A DNA stretch of 64,000 bases from Rhizobium sp. BG4 (GTDB lineage Bacteria > Pseudomonadota > Alphaproteobacteria > Rhizobiales > Rhizobiaceae), in assembly GCF_016864575.1 (NCBI RefSeq), contig NZ_CP044126.1, positions 124,001-188,000 on the forward strand, read 5' to 3'. The notes beneath the pieces are model-generated. The model was not told the origin of the DNA, did not search any database, and saw only the letters and a program-made list of their open reading frames with translations. A program made the position numbers and the translations under genes. Shown here piece after piece: positions 17,070 through 25,789 of this stretch (its first letter is position 1; every line of letters begins with the position of its first letter).

Positions 17070-18134
17070 GTGCCGCAAGCATTGGCAAATTTCCAGGATG
17101 ACGATATCTATAGCGAATTCAGCCAGATACGGATAAAGCATCCGCATCATGAAGCCGCTGTGGAAGTCTTTGAGAAGCTGCGCAAACGGAAGATAGCCGC
17201 GCCGAGGGCGGAGCAAACCGCCGCGAGTCTCTTTGCAGGATCGCGTTCGGGAAAAACGACGACAGTAAAATGGTACATAGAGAAGGTTGTCGGGGTTGCT
17301 TGGCTTGATTCCAGATTTCGCAACGCTAAAAATCGTGAAGAGCTTCGCGAAGTCGAAGCGATAAAAAAAAACTGTTCAGCTGCTGATATCGCCGAGCTTC
17401 AGACATTCGCTCTGTTTGTCGAGCTGAGCGGCGCGACTACAGTGAGCGGCCTTATTTCTGATTTCCTGGAGGCGCTCGGAGACCCAGACCCGTATGGAGG
17501 AACCACAAAACAACGGCGCTTCCGCGTCGAGAGGTATCTCAAGGAGCGAGGCTACCAAATCATCTTCCTTGATGAAACTCAGCATATCAAAGTGCAGACT
17601 TTCTCTGGCCCCGTCTCCCGTCAAGAAGATGCCACTGAGGTCCAAAATACCCTGAAACGATGGTTGAAAAGGTGGCCAATTGTCTTTGTGGGAACGCAGC
17701 ATGCCGAGAATGTCGTGTTCGAACACCAAGTATACACGCGGTCTGTGTCTCCAATAAAATTCGGCCCGCTGCACTTTGCTAATGATAACGACAAAATTAT
17801 CTTCAACGATTTTTGCGGTCGCCTTGCCCACAAGCTCGTCCAGCACGGAATCCTCCCTTCACCACCGAAGATATTGGTCAGCGGAGATGTACCCCTGTGT
17901 TTGAACATCGCCTCGAAAGGTCGTCTCGGTCTCGTGACGGTCATCGTTCGAATGGCTATCGAGAACATGTTGAACGAAGAGAAAATCACGCTTGAGCTAG
18001 GCCACCTTTCAATGGCTGTTGAGAATTTTTCGGTGCGAATTGGCATCTGCAAGTCCAATCCATTCACAGCAAAAGAAATTGTGATCCCATCGTTGGAGGA
18101 ATACGAACGTGACGACGTTGAGATCGACATCTGA
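17070..18134 (+). CDS. tnsC: TnsC/TniB-like AAA+ ATPase
   Basis: A 354-residue AAA+ protein starting at GTG 17070 with AAGGAG upstream. The Walker A motif GSRSGKTT is at residues 57-64 and Walker B IIFLDETQH at about 164-171; the LDETQH form is typical of TnsC/TniB regulators. In Tn7-like systems TnsC assembles on target DNA, is recruited by TnsD/TniQ and activates TnsA and TnsB. Its frame is intact, unlike tnsB. The 3' end overlaps tniQ by 26 bases, indicating coupled translation. Confidence 0.88.
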   Translation: MPQALANFQDDDIYSEFSQIRIKHPHHEAAVEVFEKLRKRKIAAPRAEQTAASLFAGSRSGKTTTVKWYIEKVVGVAWLDSRFRNAKNREELREVEAIKKNCSAADIAELQTFALFVELSGATTVSGLISDFLEALGDPDPYGGTTKQRRFRVERYLKERGYQIIFLDETQHIKVQTFSGPVSRQEDATEVQNTLKRWLKRWPIVFVGTQHAENVVFEHQVYTRSVSPIKFGPLHFANDNDKIIFNDFCGRLAHKLVQHGILPSPPKILVSGDVPLCLNIASKGRLGLVTVIVRMAIENMLNEEKITLELGHLSMAVENFSVRIGICKSNPFTAKEIVIPSLEEYERDDVEIDI

Positions 18135-19980
18135 ATTCGAGCCCGACTATCACAAGCGCCGAATCCAGACGAAGGGGCAATCGTACCCTATTGCGGTCAG
18201 CCCACGACCTGAGGAGTGTCTGGAGGACCTGCTTATCAGGGCGGCGTGCGAGAACGGTTTCCCGCCAATCTTGTCCTACAAGTTACTGGGCGTGAAACAC
18301 AAAGTCTCCGGTGCGTTTGCTCCAGGCCCTAATCGCTTCGGTATAACAGCCGAAACACTTTCTATTTTGCTTGGCAATCCTGCAGGGCCAAAGGAGCTAC
18401 GCTTCCTTCTCAACAATACTCCGCCACCCGAGCCTCATCTGAGGCCTTTCTTTGATGTCTGGTTGGATTCGAGAACGCTTTCGGCGAAGCGACGGTTGTC
18501 CCCGCTAGCCCTACGTAAGGCCCCTTTTCTTAGATCGATTTGGCGCGTCTGGCCGATAAATTTTGATCCGGATACAAAGGAGACGTTGCTGAGTACCTGT
18601 CCAGTTTGTCAAAAATCCATCGCTTCAGGGTTTATGGGGGACGTTTGGTGTTGCGATAGGTGCATCGAGATCACGTCGAATGGGGAGTTGAAGGCGGTGG
18701 ATTTGCGAGATTTTCCGCAGCCCATCGTTGACGAGCACCTCTGGTATGACCTTGACTTCGCGACCAGTTTTGTAGACCCCGCGGCACGAGATCGCCGACG
18801 AACCTCGCGTTCCTTACTGCACGCGGACTTCGGAGATTTAAGTGATGGAGAAATATTTGAAGCGATTTTTGCCTTTGCTAGGCTCGTCTCCAAGAAAGGA
18901 CCTACCGCAAGTCGTTTTGAGCTAACTGCCACCGAGCTCGCAAGAGCGGCGGATGTCATTCGATGCTGGCCGACTTCGTTCGAAAGTCTGGTGATGGAGT
19001 GGGCGAGGACCCCACAGTGCGCCCCGTCGGAATTTTCTATAAGGGCGCTTGCGAACAATGGCCGGATAAGCATTAAGATTCGTAGACGAATCCGGGAAAT
19101 AGTTTGGCATTCAACCGTGCGTAAGAAGTTCGGTGCTGACCAAGCTGCCACGTACTCTGCCAAGCTCGGTTCAGATTTTGAAGTTGGGTTAGTAGAAAGA
19201 ATTAATCGAACACGCGAAACGGAAGGTGTAGACGTTGTCGATGCACAGTTTTTGCGAACACGGCCAGATGTAAGAAGGTTCAATAACTACCTCGGGATTT
19301 CTGTCCCGACCTTTATGGCTCTCGCAGACAGTGGCTTCTTGCCGGTTGAAACCTTTAATAGGCATGATGGGAGTCTCTTCACCAATGCTCGCGCTACCGT
19401 CAGTCGCCTGCTGGAAAAATCACTGCTGACCCTGCCGACGCGATCCGCGATACGGTTGCCGCGCGCGGTCTCGGCTTTTTTCGCTGGCCCGGACGACCCT
19501 TGGAGCACTGTATTGCAAGGGCTACTCTCGGGCGAGGTCGAGTTCTGGCACGTTGCACGGCCGCAAAGTTCGATCTTGGAAGGTATATATATCGACGATG
19601 TGGCCGGGCTACGCCGCATATTGATTGACGTACCAAAATCTCGCGAGGCTCTGTATCAGATTCCTCTCTCGATTGCGCAGGCGGGCAGGCATCTTAGGCT
19701 TGGGACGAGCGAATTTTTAGCCGCCGAGAGAGCAGGGCTATTAAATCAGCCTGCAACGTGGGAGAGCATCGCCCGATTTCGGGCCGAGTATGAGCCGACC
19801 TCAGTGCTAAGCGTTCGTTGCGGTTCCGCGTTTCGAAGCGTAACGACGCAGGAGATGTTGTTCGCGTTGAAGGCAGAGGGAATCCAACCTGTACTGAATT
19901 ACTACGACAAGCCGAAAGTGTGGAGACGCACGGAGGTTGAACGGTTCTTTGGCGATTCCATTATGCCTCGCGTAAAGTGA
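18109..19980 (+). CDS. tniQ: TniQ/TnsD-like target-site selector
   Basis: A 623-residue protein. The N-terminal TniQ pattern is present (ECLEDLLIRAACENG, about residues 36-50). A zinc finger follows, with CPVC at 164-167 and WCCDRC giving Cys182 and Cys185. The long remainder is consistent with extra DNA-binding helices of TnsD, which recognises a fixed attachment site and recruits TnsC. At over 600 residues it is longer than the short TniQ of CRISPR-associated elements, favouring sequence-specific homing. No second tniQ or tnsE is present. It overlaps tnsC by 26 bases, and the next gene, a rhizobial regulator, starts 115 bases after it. Confidence 0.82.
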   Translation: MTTLRSTSEFEPDYHKRRIQTKGQSYPIAVSPRPEECLEDLLIRAACENGFPPILSYKLLGVKHKVSGAFAPGPNRFGITAETLSILLGNPAGPKELRFLLNNTPPPEPHLRPFFDVWLDSRTLSAKRRLSPLALRKAPFLRSIWRVWPINFDPDTKETLLSTCPVCQKSIASGFMGDVWCCDRCIEITSNGELKAVDLRDFPQPIVDEHLWYDLDFATSFVDPAARDRRRTSRSLLHADFGDLSDGEIFEAIFAFARLVSKKGPTASRFELTATELARAADVIRCWPTSFESLVMEWARTPQCAPSEFSIRALANNGRISIKIRRRIREIVWHSTVRKKFGADQAATYSAKLGSDFEVGLVERINRTRETEGVDVVDAQFLRTRPDVRRFNNYLGISVPTFMALADSGFLPVETFNRHDGSLFTNARATVSRLLEKSLLTLPTRSAIRLPRAVSAFFAGPDDPWSTVLQGLLSGEVEFWHVARPQSSILEGIYIDDVAGLRRILIDVPKSREALYQIPLSIAQAGRHLRLGTSEFLAAERAGLLNQPATWESIARFRAEYEPTSVLSVRCGSAFRSVTTQEMLFALKAEGIQPVLNYYDKPKVWRRTEVERFFGDSIMPRVK

Positions 19981-20010
19981 AAGATGCGGTCGGCGGTTCC
20001 CGGCTTGAAA

Positions 20011-20070
20011 GATTCGCTTTAGATGCACCGTTTTTGAAGAAAAATAAGATGATAGATGATTCTCTTTAAA
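20011..20070 (+). repeat. Pair of GATTC-CTTTA-A direct repeats downstream of tniQ
   Basis: GATTCGCTTTAGA (20011-20023) and GATTCTCTTTAAA (20058-20070) match at 11 of 13 positions and lie between tniQ and the GlxA-type gene. They could be transposase-binding repeats of the right end or operator sites for the downstream regulator. The spacing is 47 bases. Confidence 0.35.
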
Positions 20071-20095
20071 GCGAGTTCATCATGCGGTTGGGAAA

Positions 20096-21124
20096 ATGGA
20101 CGCTACCAGCAGCCTTGTGAGCACGCTTCCGGATGGTGCCGAACGCCGGAGATCGATTGCCGTAATCGTGGGTAGAGAGCCCTCGCTCCATAGTATTCTT
20201 GTGGCTGTCGAGCCGTTCCGCGCTGCCAACCGGGTGGGCAAGGCGCAGCTCTTCAGCATTGATTTCATGCCCGGCGATCCGCGCGATACGCCGAGCAGCA
20301 TGGACATCGCCGTGCCGCGAACGGCGACCTTCGACGACCCCAAGAAATACGATCTGATCCTGCTGATGTTCACCTATACGGTGGCAGATGAGGCCAAGGG
20401 AAAGCTGTTTCGCTGGCTGCGGCGGCAGGCGGCGGGCGGGGCACATCTGTGCGGCATGGATACCGGGCCACTGGTGCTTGCCGAGGCGGGATTGCTGAAC
20501 GGCTACACCGCCACCGGACACTGGACCGGCATGGCCTCACTGAAGGAGCTGGCGCCCGGCGGCACCATCGTCGAGCAGCTCTATGTCATAGACCGCAACC
20601 GCTCGACCTGTGCCGGACAGGCATCGAGCCTCGATTGCTCGATGGCGCTGCTCCGGCGACTGTGCGGCGACACGCTCTATCATCTCGTCTGCAACGAGCT
20701 CGTCTATACCGCGCCGCGCGCTGCCGAGACGCGCCAGCGCGAGATCGTCAACGGCCAGTCCTGGCTTGCCAATCCGATCCTGCTGAAGGCGCAGCGCATC
20801 ATGCAGGAAACGGTCGAGGATCCGCTCGACATGGATGGTGTGGCAGAGCGCTGCGGGGTTTCGGCGCGGGAGCTTCAATATCTCTTCAAGCGCTATCTCA
20901 ATACCAACCCGAAGAAGATGTATATGGCCTTCCGTCTGCAGCACGCGAAGGAGCTGTTGCTCTATAGCTCGATGAGCATCCGCGAGACCGGGCTCGCCAG
21001 CGGCTTTGCGACGCCGTCAGCCTATTACCGTGCCTTCCACGCCGTTTATCAGAAGAGCCCGCAGGAATATCGCGGCGATTTCGCCAAGAACCGCTCGGCC
21101 ATGTACGGCCGCAATCTCTACTGA
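20096..21124 (+). CDS. GlxA-family transcriptional regulator (DJ-1/PfpI + AraC HTH)
   Basis: The 342-residue protein has a DJ-1/PfpI-like domain (about residues 20-190, with AHLCGMDTGPLVLAEAGLL containing the elbow region) and a C-terminal AraC double helix-turn-helix (about 230-330, ELQYLFKRYLNTNPKKMYMAF and SAYYRAFHAVYQKSPQEYR). Such regulators usually activate amino-acid or choline/betaine-type catabolic genes. Codon usage is typical high-GC rhizobial, marking the return to core DNA after the transposon. It is convergent with the CoA-transferase gene with 7 bases of overlap. ATG 20096 follows a GGTTGGGAAA stretch. Confidence 0.88.
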   Translation: MDATSSLVSTLPDGAERRRSIAVIVGREPSLHSILVAVEPFRAANRVGKAQLFSIDFMPGDPRDTPSSMDIAVPRTATFDDPKKYDLILLMFTYTVADEAKGKLFRWLRRQAAGGAHLCGMDTGPLVLAEAGLLNGYTATGHWTGMASLKELAPGGTIVEQLYVIDRNRSTCAGQASSLDCSMALLRRLCGDTLYHLVCNELVYTAPRAAETRQREIVNGQSWLANPILLKAQRIMQETVEDPLDMDGVAERCGVSARELQYLFKRYLNTNPKKMYMAFRLQHAKELLLYSSMSIRETGLASGFATPSAYYRAFHAVYQKSPQEYRGDFAKNRSAMYGRNLY

Positions 21125-22278
21125 CGCTCTTCGCTCTCCAGCATCTCCCAGCCGCCGGACAGAAGGTCGCTATGTTCTCCAAGACCCGGGGAGCGGCGTG
21201 ATGTGTCGAGCGAGGCGTCCGAGAAGACGATCGGCGTGCGGATGCCGGGCGCGCCGTCGTTTTCGACCACCATGCCGCGATGCAGGATCTGGGGATCGGT
21301 GAAGACATCGGTGAGGTCGTTGATCGGACCGGCGGGTACGCCTGCGCGTTCCAGACCGGAAAGCAGCTGATCGCGGGTGATGCGCTTCGTCTGCAGCTCC
21401 AGAATCTCGGTCAGGGCGGCGTGGTTGTGAACGCGGCTCGGATTGGATGTGAAGCGCGGATCGGCGGCGAGCTCGGGAACGCCCAGGATCGCTGCAAGCT
21501 TGGCAAACTGGCTGTCGTTCCCGCAGGCGATGATGACGTCCCCATCGGCGACCGGAAAGACCTGGTAGGGGGCGATATTCGGATGGGCATTGCCGAGACG
21601 CTTCGGCGAGACGCCGGAGGCAAGATAGTTCATGCCCTGATTGGCGAGCACGCCAACCGTGCTGTCGAACAGCGCCATGTCGATATGCTGGCCAACGCCG
21701 GTCTTCTCACGCAGCGCCAGCGCCGCCTGGATGGCGATGACGGAATAGAGGCCGGTGAAGATATCGGCAAAGGCGACGCCGATCTTCTGCGGTTGGCCCT
21801 CGGGCTCGCCAGTCAGATGCATGATCCCGGCCATGCCCTGGACGATGAAATCGTAGCCGGCGCGCGAGGCATAGGGGCCGGACTGGCCGAAGCCGGTGAT
21901 CGAGCAGTAGATCAGCCGCGGATTGATCTCCTTCAACGCAGCATAATCCAGTCCGAACTTGGCAAGGCCGCCGACCTTGAAGTTCTCGATCAGCACATCG
22001 GCGCCGCGTATCAGCTCTTTGATATGTTCGAGATCGCCGGGTGCATTGAAATCGGCGGTGACGCTGAGCTTGCCGCGATTGCAGGCGTGGAAGTAGGCGG
22101 CCGTCGTTTCCTGGCCGGCTTCGACGAAGGGAGGCCCCCAGCGTCTTGTGTCGTCACCCTCTGGGGATTCGATCTTGATGACGCTGGCGCCGAGATCCGC
22201 GAGAGTCTGTCCGGCCCAGGGGCCGGCCAGAATGCGTGCGAGTTCAACCACTCGTATTCCGCTGAGGGGCGTTACCAT
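21118..22278 (-). CDS. CaiB/BaiF-family CoA-transferase
   Basis: A 386-residue class III CoA-transferase. The N-terminus (PLSGIRVVELARILAGPWAGQ) and the following FVEAGQETTAAYFHACNRGK are diagnostic; the catalytic Asp is expected in YDFIVQGMAGIMHLTG. It lies 11 bases downstream of a glutaryl-CoA dehydrogenase gene and is surely in the same operon. By analogy with succinyl-CoA:glutarate CoA-transferase it probably activates glutarate to glutaryl-CoA, or moves CoA among related dicarboxylates. That substrate is inferred from the neighbour. Confidence 0.85.
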   Translation of the reverse strand: MVTPLSGIRVVELARILAGPWAGQTLADLGASVIKIESPEGDDTRRWGPPFVEAGQETTAAYFHACNRGKLSVTADFNAPGDLEHIKELIRGADVLIENFKVGGLAKFGLDYAALKEINPRLIYCSITGFGQSGPYASRAGYDFIVQGMAGIMHLTGEPEGQPQKIGVAFADIFTGLYSVIAIQAALALREKTGVGQHIDMALFDSTVGVLANQGMNYLASGVSPKRLGNAHPNIAPYQVFPVADGDVIIACGNDSQFAKLAAILGVPELAADPRFTSNPSRVHNHAALTEILELQTKRITRDQLLSGLERAGVPAGPINDLTDVFTDPQILHRGMVVENDGAPGIRTPIVFSDASLDTSRRSPGLGEHSDLLSGGWEMLESEERQ

Positions 22279-22289
22279 GTCGATACGGC

Positions 22290-23501
22290 TCAGAAAAAAG
22301 CCTGGATGTCCGTTTGGGCGCGGCCGAGGATCAGCGCATGGACGTCATGCGTGCCCTCGTAGGTGTTGACCGTCTCCAGGTTCTGCGAATGGCGCATGAC
22401 GTGGAATTCGATCTGGATGCCGTTGCCGCCGTGCATGTCGCGGGCCTGGCGGGCGATGTCGAGCGCCTTGCCGCAATTGTTGCGCTTGACGATGGAGATC
22501 ATTTCCGGCGCCATCTTGTGTTGGTCCATCAGCTGGCCGACGCGCAGCGACCCCTGCAGGCCGAGCGCGATTTCGGTCTGCATGTCGGCGAGCTTCTTCT
22601 GGTAAAGCTGCATGCCGGCGAGCGGCTTGCCGAACTGCTTGCGGTCGAGGCCGTATTGGCGGGCGCGGAACCAGCAATCTTCGGCCGCTCCCATGACGCC
22701 CCAGGAAATGCCGTAGCGGGCGCGGTTCAGGCAGCCGAACGGACCTTTCAGGCCCGAAACGTTGGGCAGCAGCGCATCTTCGCCGACTTCGACGCCGTCG
22801 AGCACGATTTCGCCGGTGATCGAGGCGCGCAGCGACAGCTTGCCGCCGATCTTCGGAGCCGAAAGACCCTTCATGCCCTTTTCGAGCACGAAGCCGCGGA
22901 TCTCGTTGTTATGGGCTTCCGACTTTGCCCAGACGACGAAGACGTCGGCGATCGGCGCATTGGAAATCCACATCTTGGAACCGCGCAGGCGATAGCCTCC
23001 CTCGATCTTTTCGGCGCGGGTCTTCATGCCGCCCGGATCGGAGCCTGCATCCGGCTCGGTCAGGCCGAAGCAGCCGATCAGATCGCCCGAGACGAGGCCC
23101 GGCAGATACTTCTTCTTCTGTTCGTCGGAGCCGTAGGCATAGATCGGGTAGATGACCAGCGAGGACTGGACGCTCATCATCGAGCGATAGCCCGAGTCGA
23201 TGCGCTCAATCTCGCGGGCAACAAGGCCGTAGGCGACGTAGGAAGCGTTGGCGGCGCCGTATTCCTCCGGCAGCGTGACGCCGAGCAGGCCGGTCTGGCC
23301 CATCAGCTTGAAGAGGCCGGCATCGGTCTGTTCGTCGAGATAGGCTTCCTGGACGCGCGGCAGCAGCTCGGCCTTGGCGAAGGCGGCCGCCGAGTCGCGG
23401 ATCATCCGCTCATCTTCGGAGAGCTGTTCGTCGAGCAGGAAGGGATCGCTCCAGACGAAAGCGCTGGAGGACTTGCGGGCGGTGTTGGGAGAACTGGACA
23501 A
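22290..23501 (-). CDS. gcdH: Glutaryl-CoA dehydrogenase (acyl-CoA dehydrogenase family)
   Basis: About 403 residues if the start is TTG 23501, which has GAGGA about 7 bases upstream and gives an N-terminus SSSPNTARKS; the frame stays open to 23534. The acyl-CoA dehydrogenase fold is complete, with FVWSDPFLLDEQLSEDERMIRD at the start, LTEPDAGSDPGGM for FAD and substrate, and the C-terminal NTYEGTHDVHALILGRAQT that carries the catalytic glutamate of glutaryl-CoA dehydrogenases. The enzyme oxidatively decarboxylates glutaryl-CoA to crotonyl-CoA in lysine and tryptophan catabolism. It is cotranscribed with a CoA-transferase and divergent from a LysR regulator. Confidence 0.88.
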   Translation of the reverse strand: MSSSPNTARKSSSAFVWSDPFLLDEQLSEDERMIRDSAAAFAKAELLPRVQEAYLDEQTDAGLFKLMGQTGLLGVTLPEEYGAANASYVAYGLVAREIERIDSGYRSMMSVQSSLVIYPIYAYGSDEQKKKYLPGLVSGDLIGCFGLTEPDAGSDPGGMKTRAEKIEGGYRLRGSKMWISNAPIADVFVVWAKSEAHNNEIRGFVLEKGMKGLSAPKIGGKLSLRASITGEIVLDGVEVGEDALLPNVSGLKGPFGCLNRARYGISWGVMGAAEDCWFRARQYGLDRKQFGKPLAGMQLYQKKLADMQTEIALGLQGSLRVGQLMDQHKMAPEMISIVKRNNCGKALDIARQARDMHGGNGIQIEFHVMRHSQNLETVNTYEGTHDVHALILGRAQTDIQAFF

Positions 23502-23620
23502 AAGCGATCCTCGCGGCAAACGACGTGATACCATTCGAGTTTATGCATTTATCAATTGCGCGCCAGCCACGAAAACCATAATTACACATAAGTTGATGTA
23601 TGGCATGCATAGGTTAGAGA

Positions 23621-24529
23621 GTGCGCCAGAGACGATTTCTTCCCCATATCAGCCATCTCTCGGCCTTCGAGGCGGTGCTGCGGAACGGCTCCACGGCCGC
23701 GGCGGCCCGGGAGCTGAACCTGACGCAGAGCACAGTCAGCCGGCTGATCCAGACGCTGGAACAGCAGCTCGGCCGGGCGTTGTTCGAACGCCACAAGCAG
23801 CGTCTCGTGCCGACCGAGGCGGCGCAAGCCTATGGCCGCGACATTACCCGCGCACTCGACCTGATCCAGCGCGGCAGCATGGAATTCTCGGCCAATCCTG
23901 GCGGCGGCACGCTGACGCTGGCGATTTTGCCGGCTTTCGGCACCCGCTGGCTGGCGCCGCGGCTCGGCGGCTTTCTGAAAGATCACCCTGGGATCAACGT
24001 CAATCTGGCGACGCGCCTCAAGCGCTTCAATTTCGCCGCCGAAGGCTTTGACGCCGCAATCCATTTCGGCACTGCCGACTGGCGAGAGGCTGATCATCTC
24101 AAGCTCTTCGACGAGCGCCTGACGGCCTGCATTTCACCAACGCTGCTGCAGGAAAGGCCGGTCGGCAAGCCCGAGGATGTGCTCGACCTGCCGCTCCTCC
24201 AGCTGGAGACCCGCACCAGCGCCTGGGCGATCTGGTTCGCAGCGCAGGGCATCAAGCCGCGCGGCGTCACCGGCATGCTCTTCGACCAGTTCGCCACGAT
24301 GACCCAGGCCGCCATCGCCGGCCTCGGCGTGGCGCTGCTGCCGGATTATCTGGCGAAGGACGAAATCCAGGCCGGCCGGCTCCTGCCGCTCCTCAAGCCG
24401 TCCATCACCGGCACCGGAACCTATTGGCTCGCCTGGCCGCAATCGCGCGCCAGCTACCCGCCGCTCGTGTCATTTCGCTCATGGTTGGCAAAGGTGGTGG
24501 ATGAGAGCCCTTGGGGCATCGCGGACTAG
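23621..24529 (+). CDS. LysR-family regulator of the glutaryl-CoA locus
   Basis: A 302-residue LysR protein: N-terminal winged helix (SHLSAFEAVLRNGSTAAAARELNL) and a C-terminal substrate-binding domain from about residue 90 in the GcvA-like style (IHFGTADW). The start is GTG 23621. It is divergent from gcdH across about 120 bases, the classical LysR arrangement, so it most likely controls gcdH and the CoA-transferase and resembles the known GcdR arrangement. The effector is probably glutarate or a related acid, by inference. Confidence 0.85.
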   Translation: MRQRRFLPHISHLSAFEAVLRNGSTAAAARELNLTQSTVSRLIQTLEQQLGRALFERHKQRLVPTEAAQAYGRDITRALDLIQRGSMEFSANPGGGTLTLAILPAFGTRWLAPRLGGFLKDHPGINVNLATRLKRFNFAAEGFDAAIHFGTADWREADHLKLFDERLTACISPTLLQERPVGKPEDVLDLPLLQLETRTSAWAIWFAAQGIKPRGVTGMLFDQFATMTQAAIAGLGVALLPDYLAKDEIQAGRLLPLLKPSITGTGTYWLAWPQSRASYPPLVSFRSWLAKVVDESPWGIAD

Positions 24530-24531
24530 CC

Positions 24532-25686
24532 TCAAGCCACCGCCAGCTTCCGCTGTGCGGAAAGCGCCCGGATGCAGGTCAGTGCCAGGATGATCACCGG
24601 CAGGCAGACGAGGTAGGAGGAGCGGATGCCGAAATGTTCGGCGACGAAGCCGAGGAGTGGCGGGGCGAGGAAGAACACCACGAAGGACATCTGCGCGAGG
24701 GCCGCGACATTGAGATGCGAGGCGCGGTCGCGGCGCTGGGCAGCCGCCGAGACTGCAAGCGGATAGACCGCGCTGCAGCCTGAGCCCATGAGGGCGAAGC
24801 CGAGGAGTGCCACATATTCATGCGGCGCCAACCAGACGGCGGCGAGGCCTGCGGCCGACACCAGAAGCAGCACGAAGGCGACGTTTCGCGAGCCGAAGCG
24901 ATCGACGAACGGGTCGGCGAAAAGGCGAGTGACGGCCATGAAGAAGGTGAACAGCGTCAGGCCGAGACCACCGATGAAGGGCACCGACTGGAAGACGTCG
25001 CGCATGTAGATCGCCGACCAGTCGATACCGGCGCCCTCGACGAGGAAAGCCGCGATGCCGATGGCACAGAGCGGCAGCAGGCCGCGCGTCGGAAGCGCGA
25101 TGTGGCCGGCGTCCGCATGTTCCGCCGTCTGGCGTACCGGCGCGTTCTGCATGCCTGAAATGGCGATGGTGCCGACCACGAGGACGAACGCGAAGGTCAG
25201 GCCGAGATGCATATGCACCGAGACTTCGGCCTGGCGAAGAGCCGCCGATACCAGCGCGGTGACGAAGAAACCCAGGCTCCAGAAGCCGTGGGCGCGGTTC
25301 ATCACGCCCTTGCCGAGCCTTGCCTCGACGCGGTCGATCTCGACATTGAGATTGATCTCCAGCGCACCGGCGAGCAGGCCTTCGCAGAAGAGGATCGCGA
25401 AAACGAGGGGCGCGCTGCCCGCCCAGGGAACGAGCGCGAGCAAAGCGGAGGTCCCGAGAACGGTCAGGAATGCGGTCTTGCGGGCGCCGAAGCGGGCGAT
25501 CAGCGGCGAGGAGAAGGTCAACGACACCAGGGCGCCAATGGCGGCGCCAATCAGCGTCAGCCCGAGTTCCGATTTATCGACCTGCAGGCTCTCCTGCAGA
25601 TCGGGCAGGCGTGATAGCATCGCGCCCATGGAGACAGCGAACAGGAAGAAGCAGATGTAGATCCGCTGCTGCGGCTGGATTGACAT
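24532..25686 (-). CDS. MFS transporter, YbjJ-like
   Basis: The 384-residue, 12-helix permease has SRLPDLQESLQVDKSELG after helix 1 and EINLNVEIDRVEARLGKG around the mid-loop, then DWSAIYM in the second half. It belongs to the same subgroup as the MFS at 6285-7448. Substrate unknown. It is convergent with the LysR gene (2-base gap) and divergent from the phosphodiester-glycosidase-like gene. Confidence 0.85.
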   Translation of the reverse strand: MSIQPQQRIYICFFLFAVSMGAMLSRLPDLQESLQVDKSELGLTLIGAAIGALVSLTFSSPLIARFGARKTAFLTVLGTSALLALVPWAGSAPLVFAILFCEGLLAGALEINLNVEIDRVEARLGKGVMNRAHGFWSLGFFVTALVSAALRQAEVSVHMHLGLTFAFVLVVGTIAISGMQNAPVRQTAEHADAGHIALPTRGLLPLCAIGIAAFLVEGAGIDWSAIYMRDVFQSVPFIGGLGLTLFTFFMAVTRLFADPFVDRFGSRNVAFVLLLVSAAGLAAVWLAPHEYVALLGFALMGSGCSAVYPLAVSAAAQRRDRASHLNVAALAQMSFVVFFLAPPLLGFVAEHFGIRSSYLVCLPVIILALTCIRALSAQRKLAVA

Positions 25687-25789
25687 GATGCCTCGCGGTC
25701 TTCGGCTGATGGTTGCGCCCGCTTCAGGGCGTACAAAGAGAAGTCGTCAGTAGCACAGGAAACCGGATCGGTGGAAGGCCGCTAACATA

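Larger units (their letters stand above)
12583..20071. mobile_element. Compact Tn7-like (TnsABC-TniQ) element, ends approximate
   Basis: One-directional gene order tnsA, 69-aa ORF, tnsB, tnsC, tniQ defines a Tn7-like core. The ends given are only the outermost weak matches I can see: CTTTAA plus GTGCATC-TAAA on the left (12583-12620) and the same words in inverted orientation on the right (20071 back to 20018), with unequal spacing. No target-site duplication was identified. The element could instead extend left to include the 8.4-12 kb operon as cargo. Base composition supports foreign origin: 19201-19260 is 27/60 GC by hand count, against 42/60 for 20401-20460. Confidence 0.45.
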
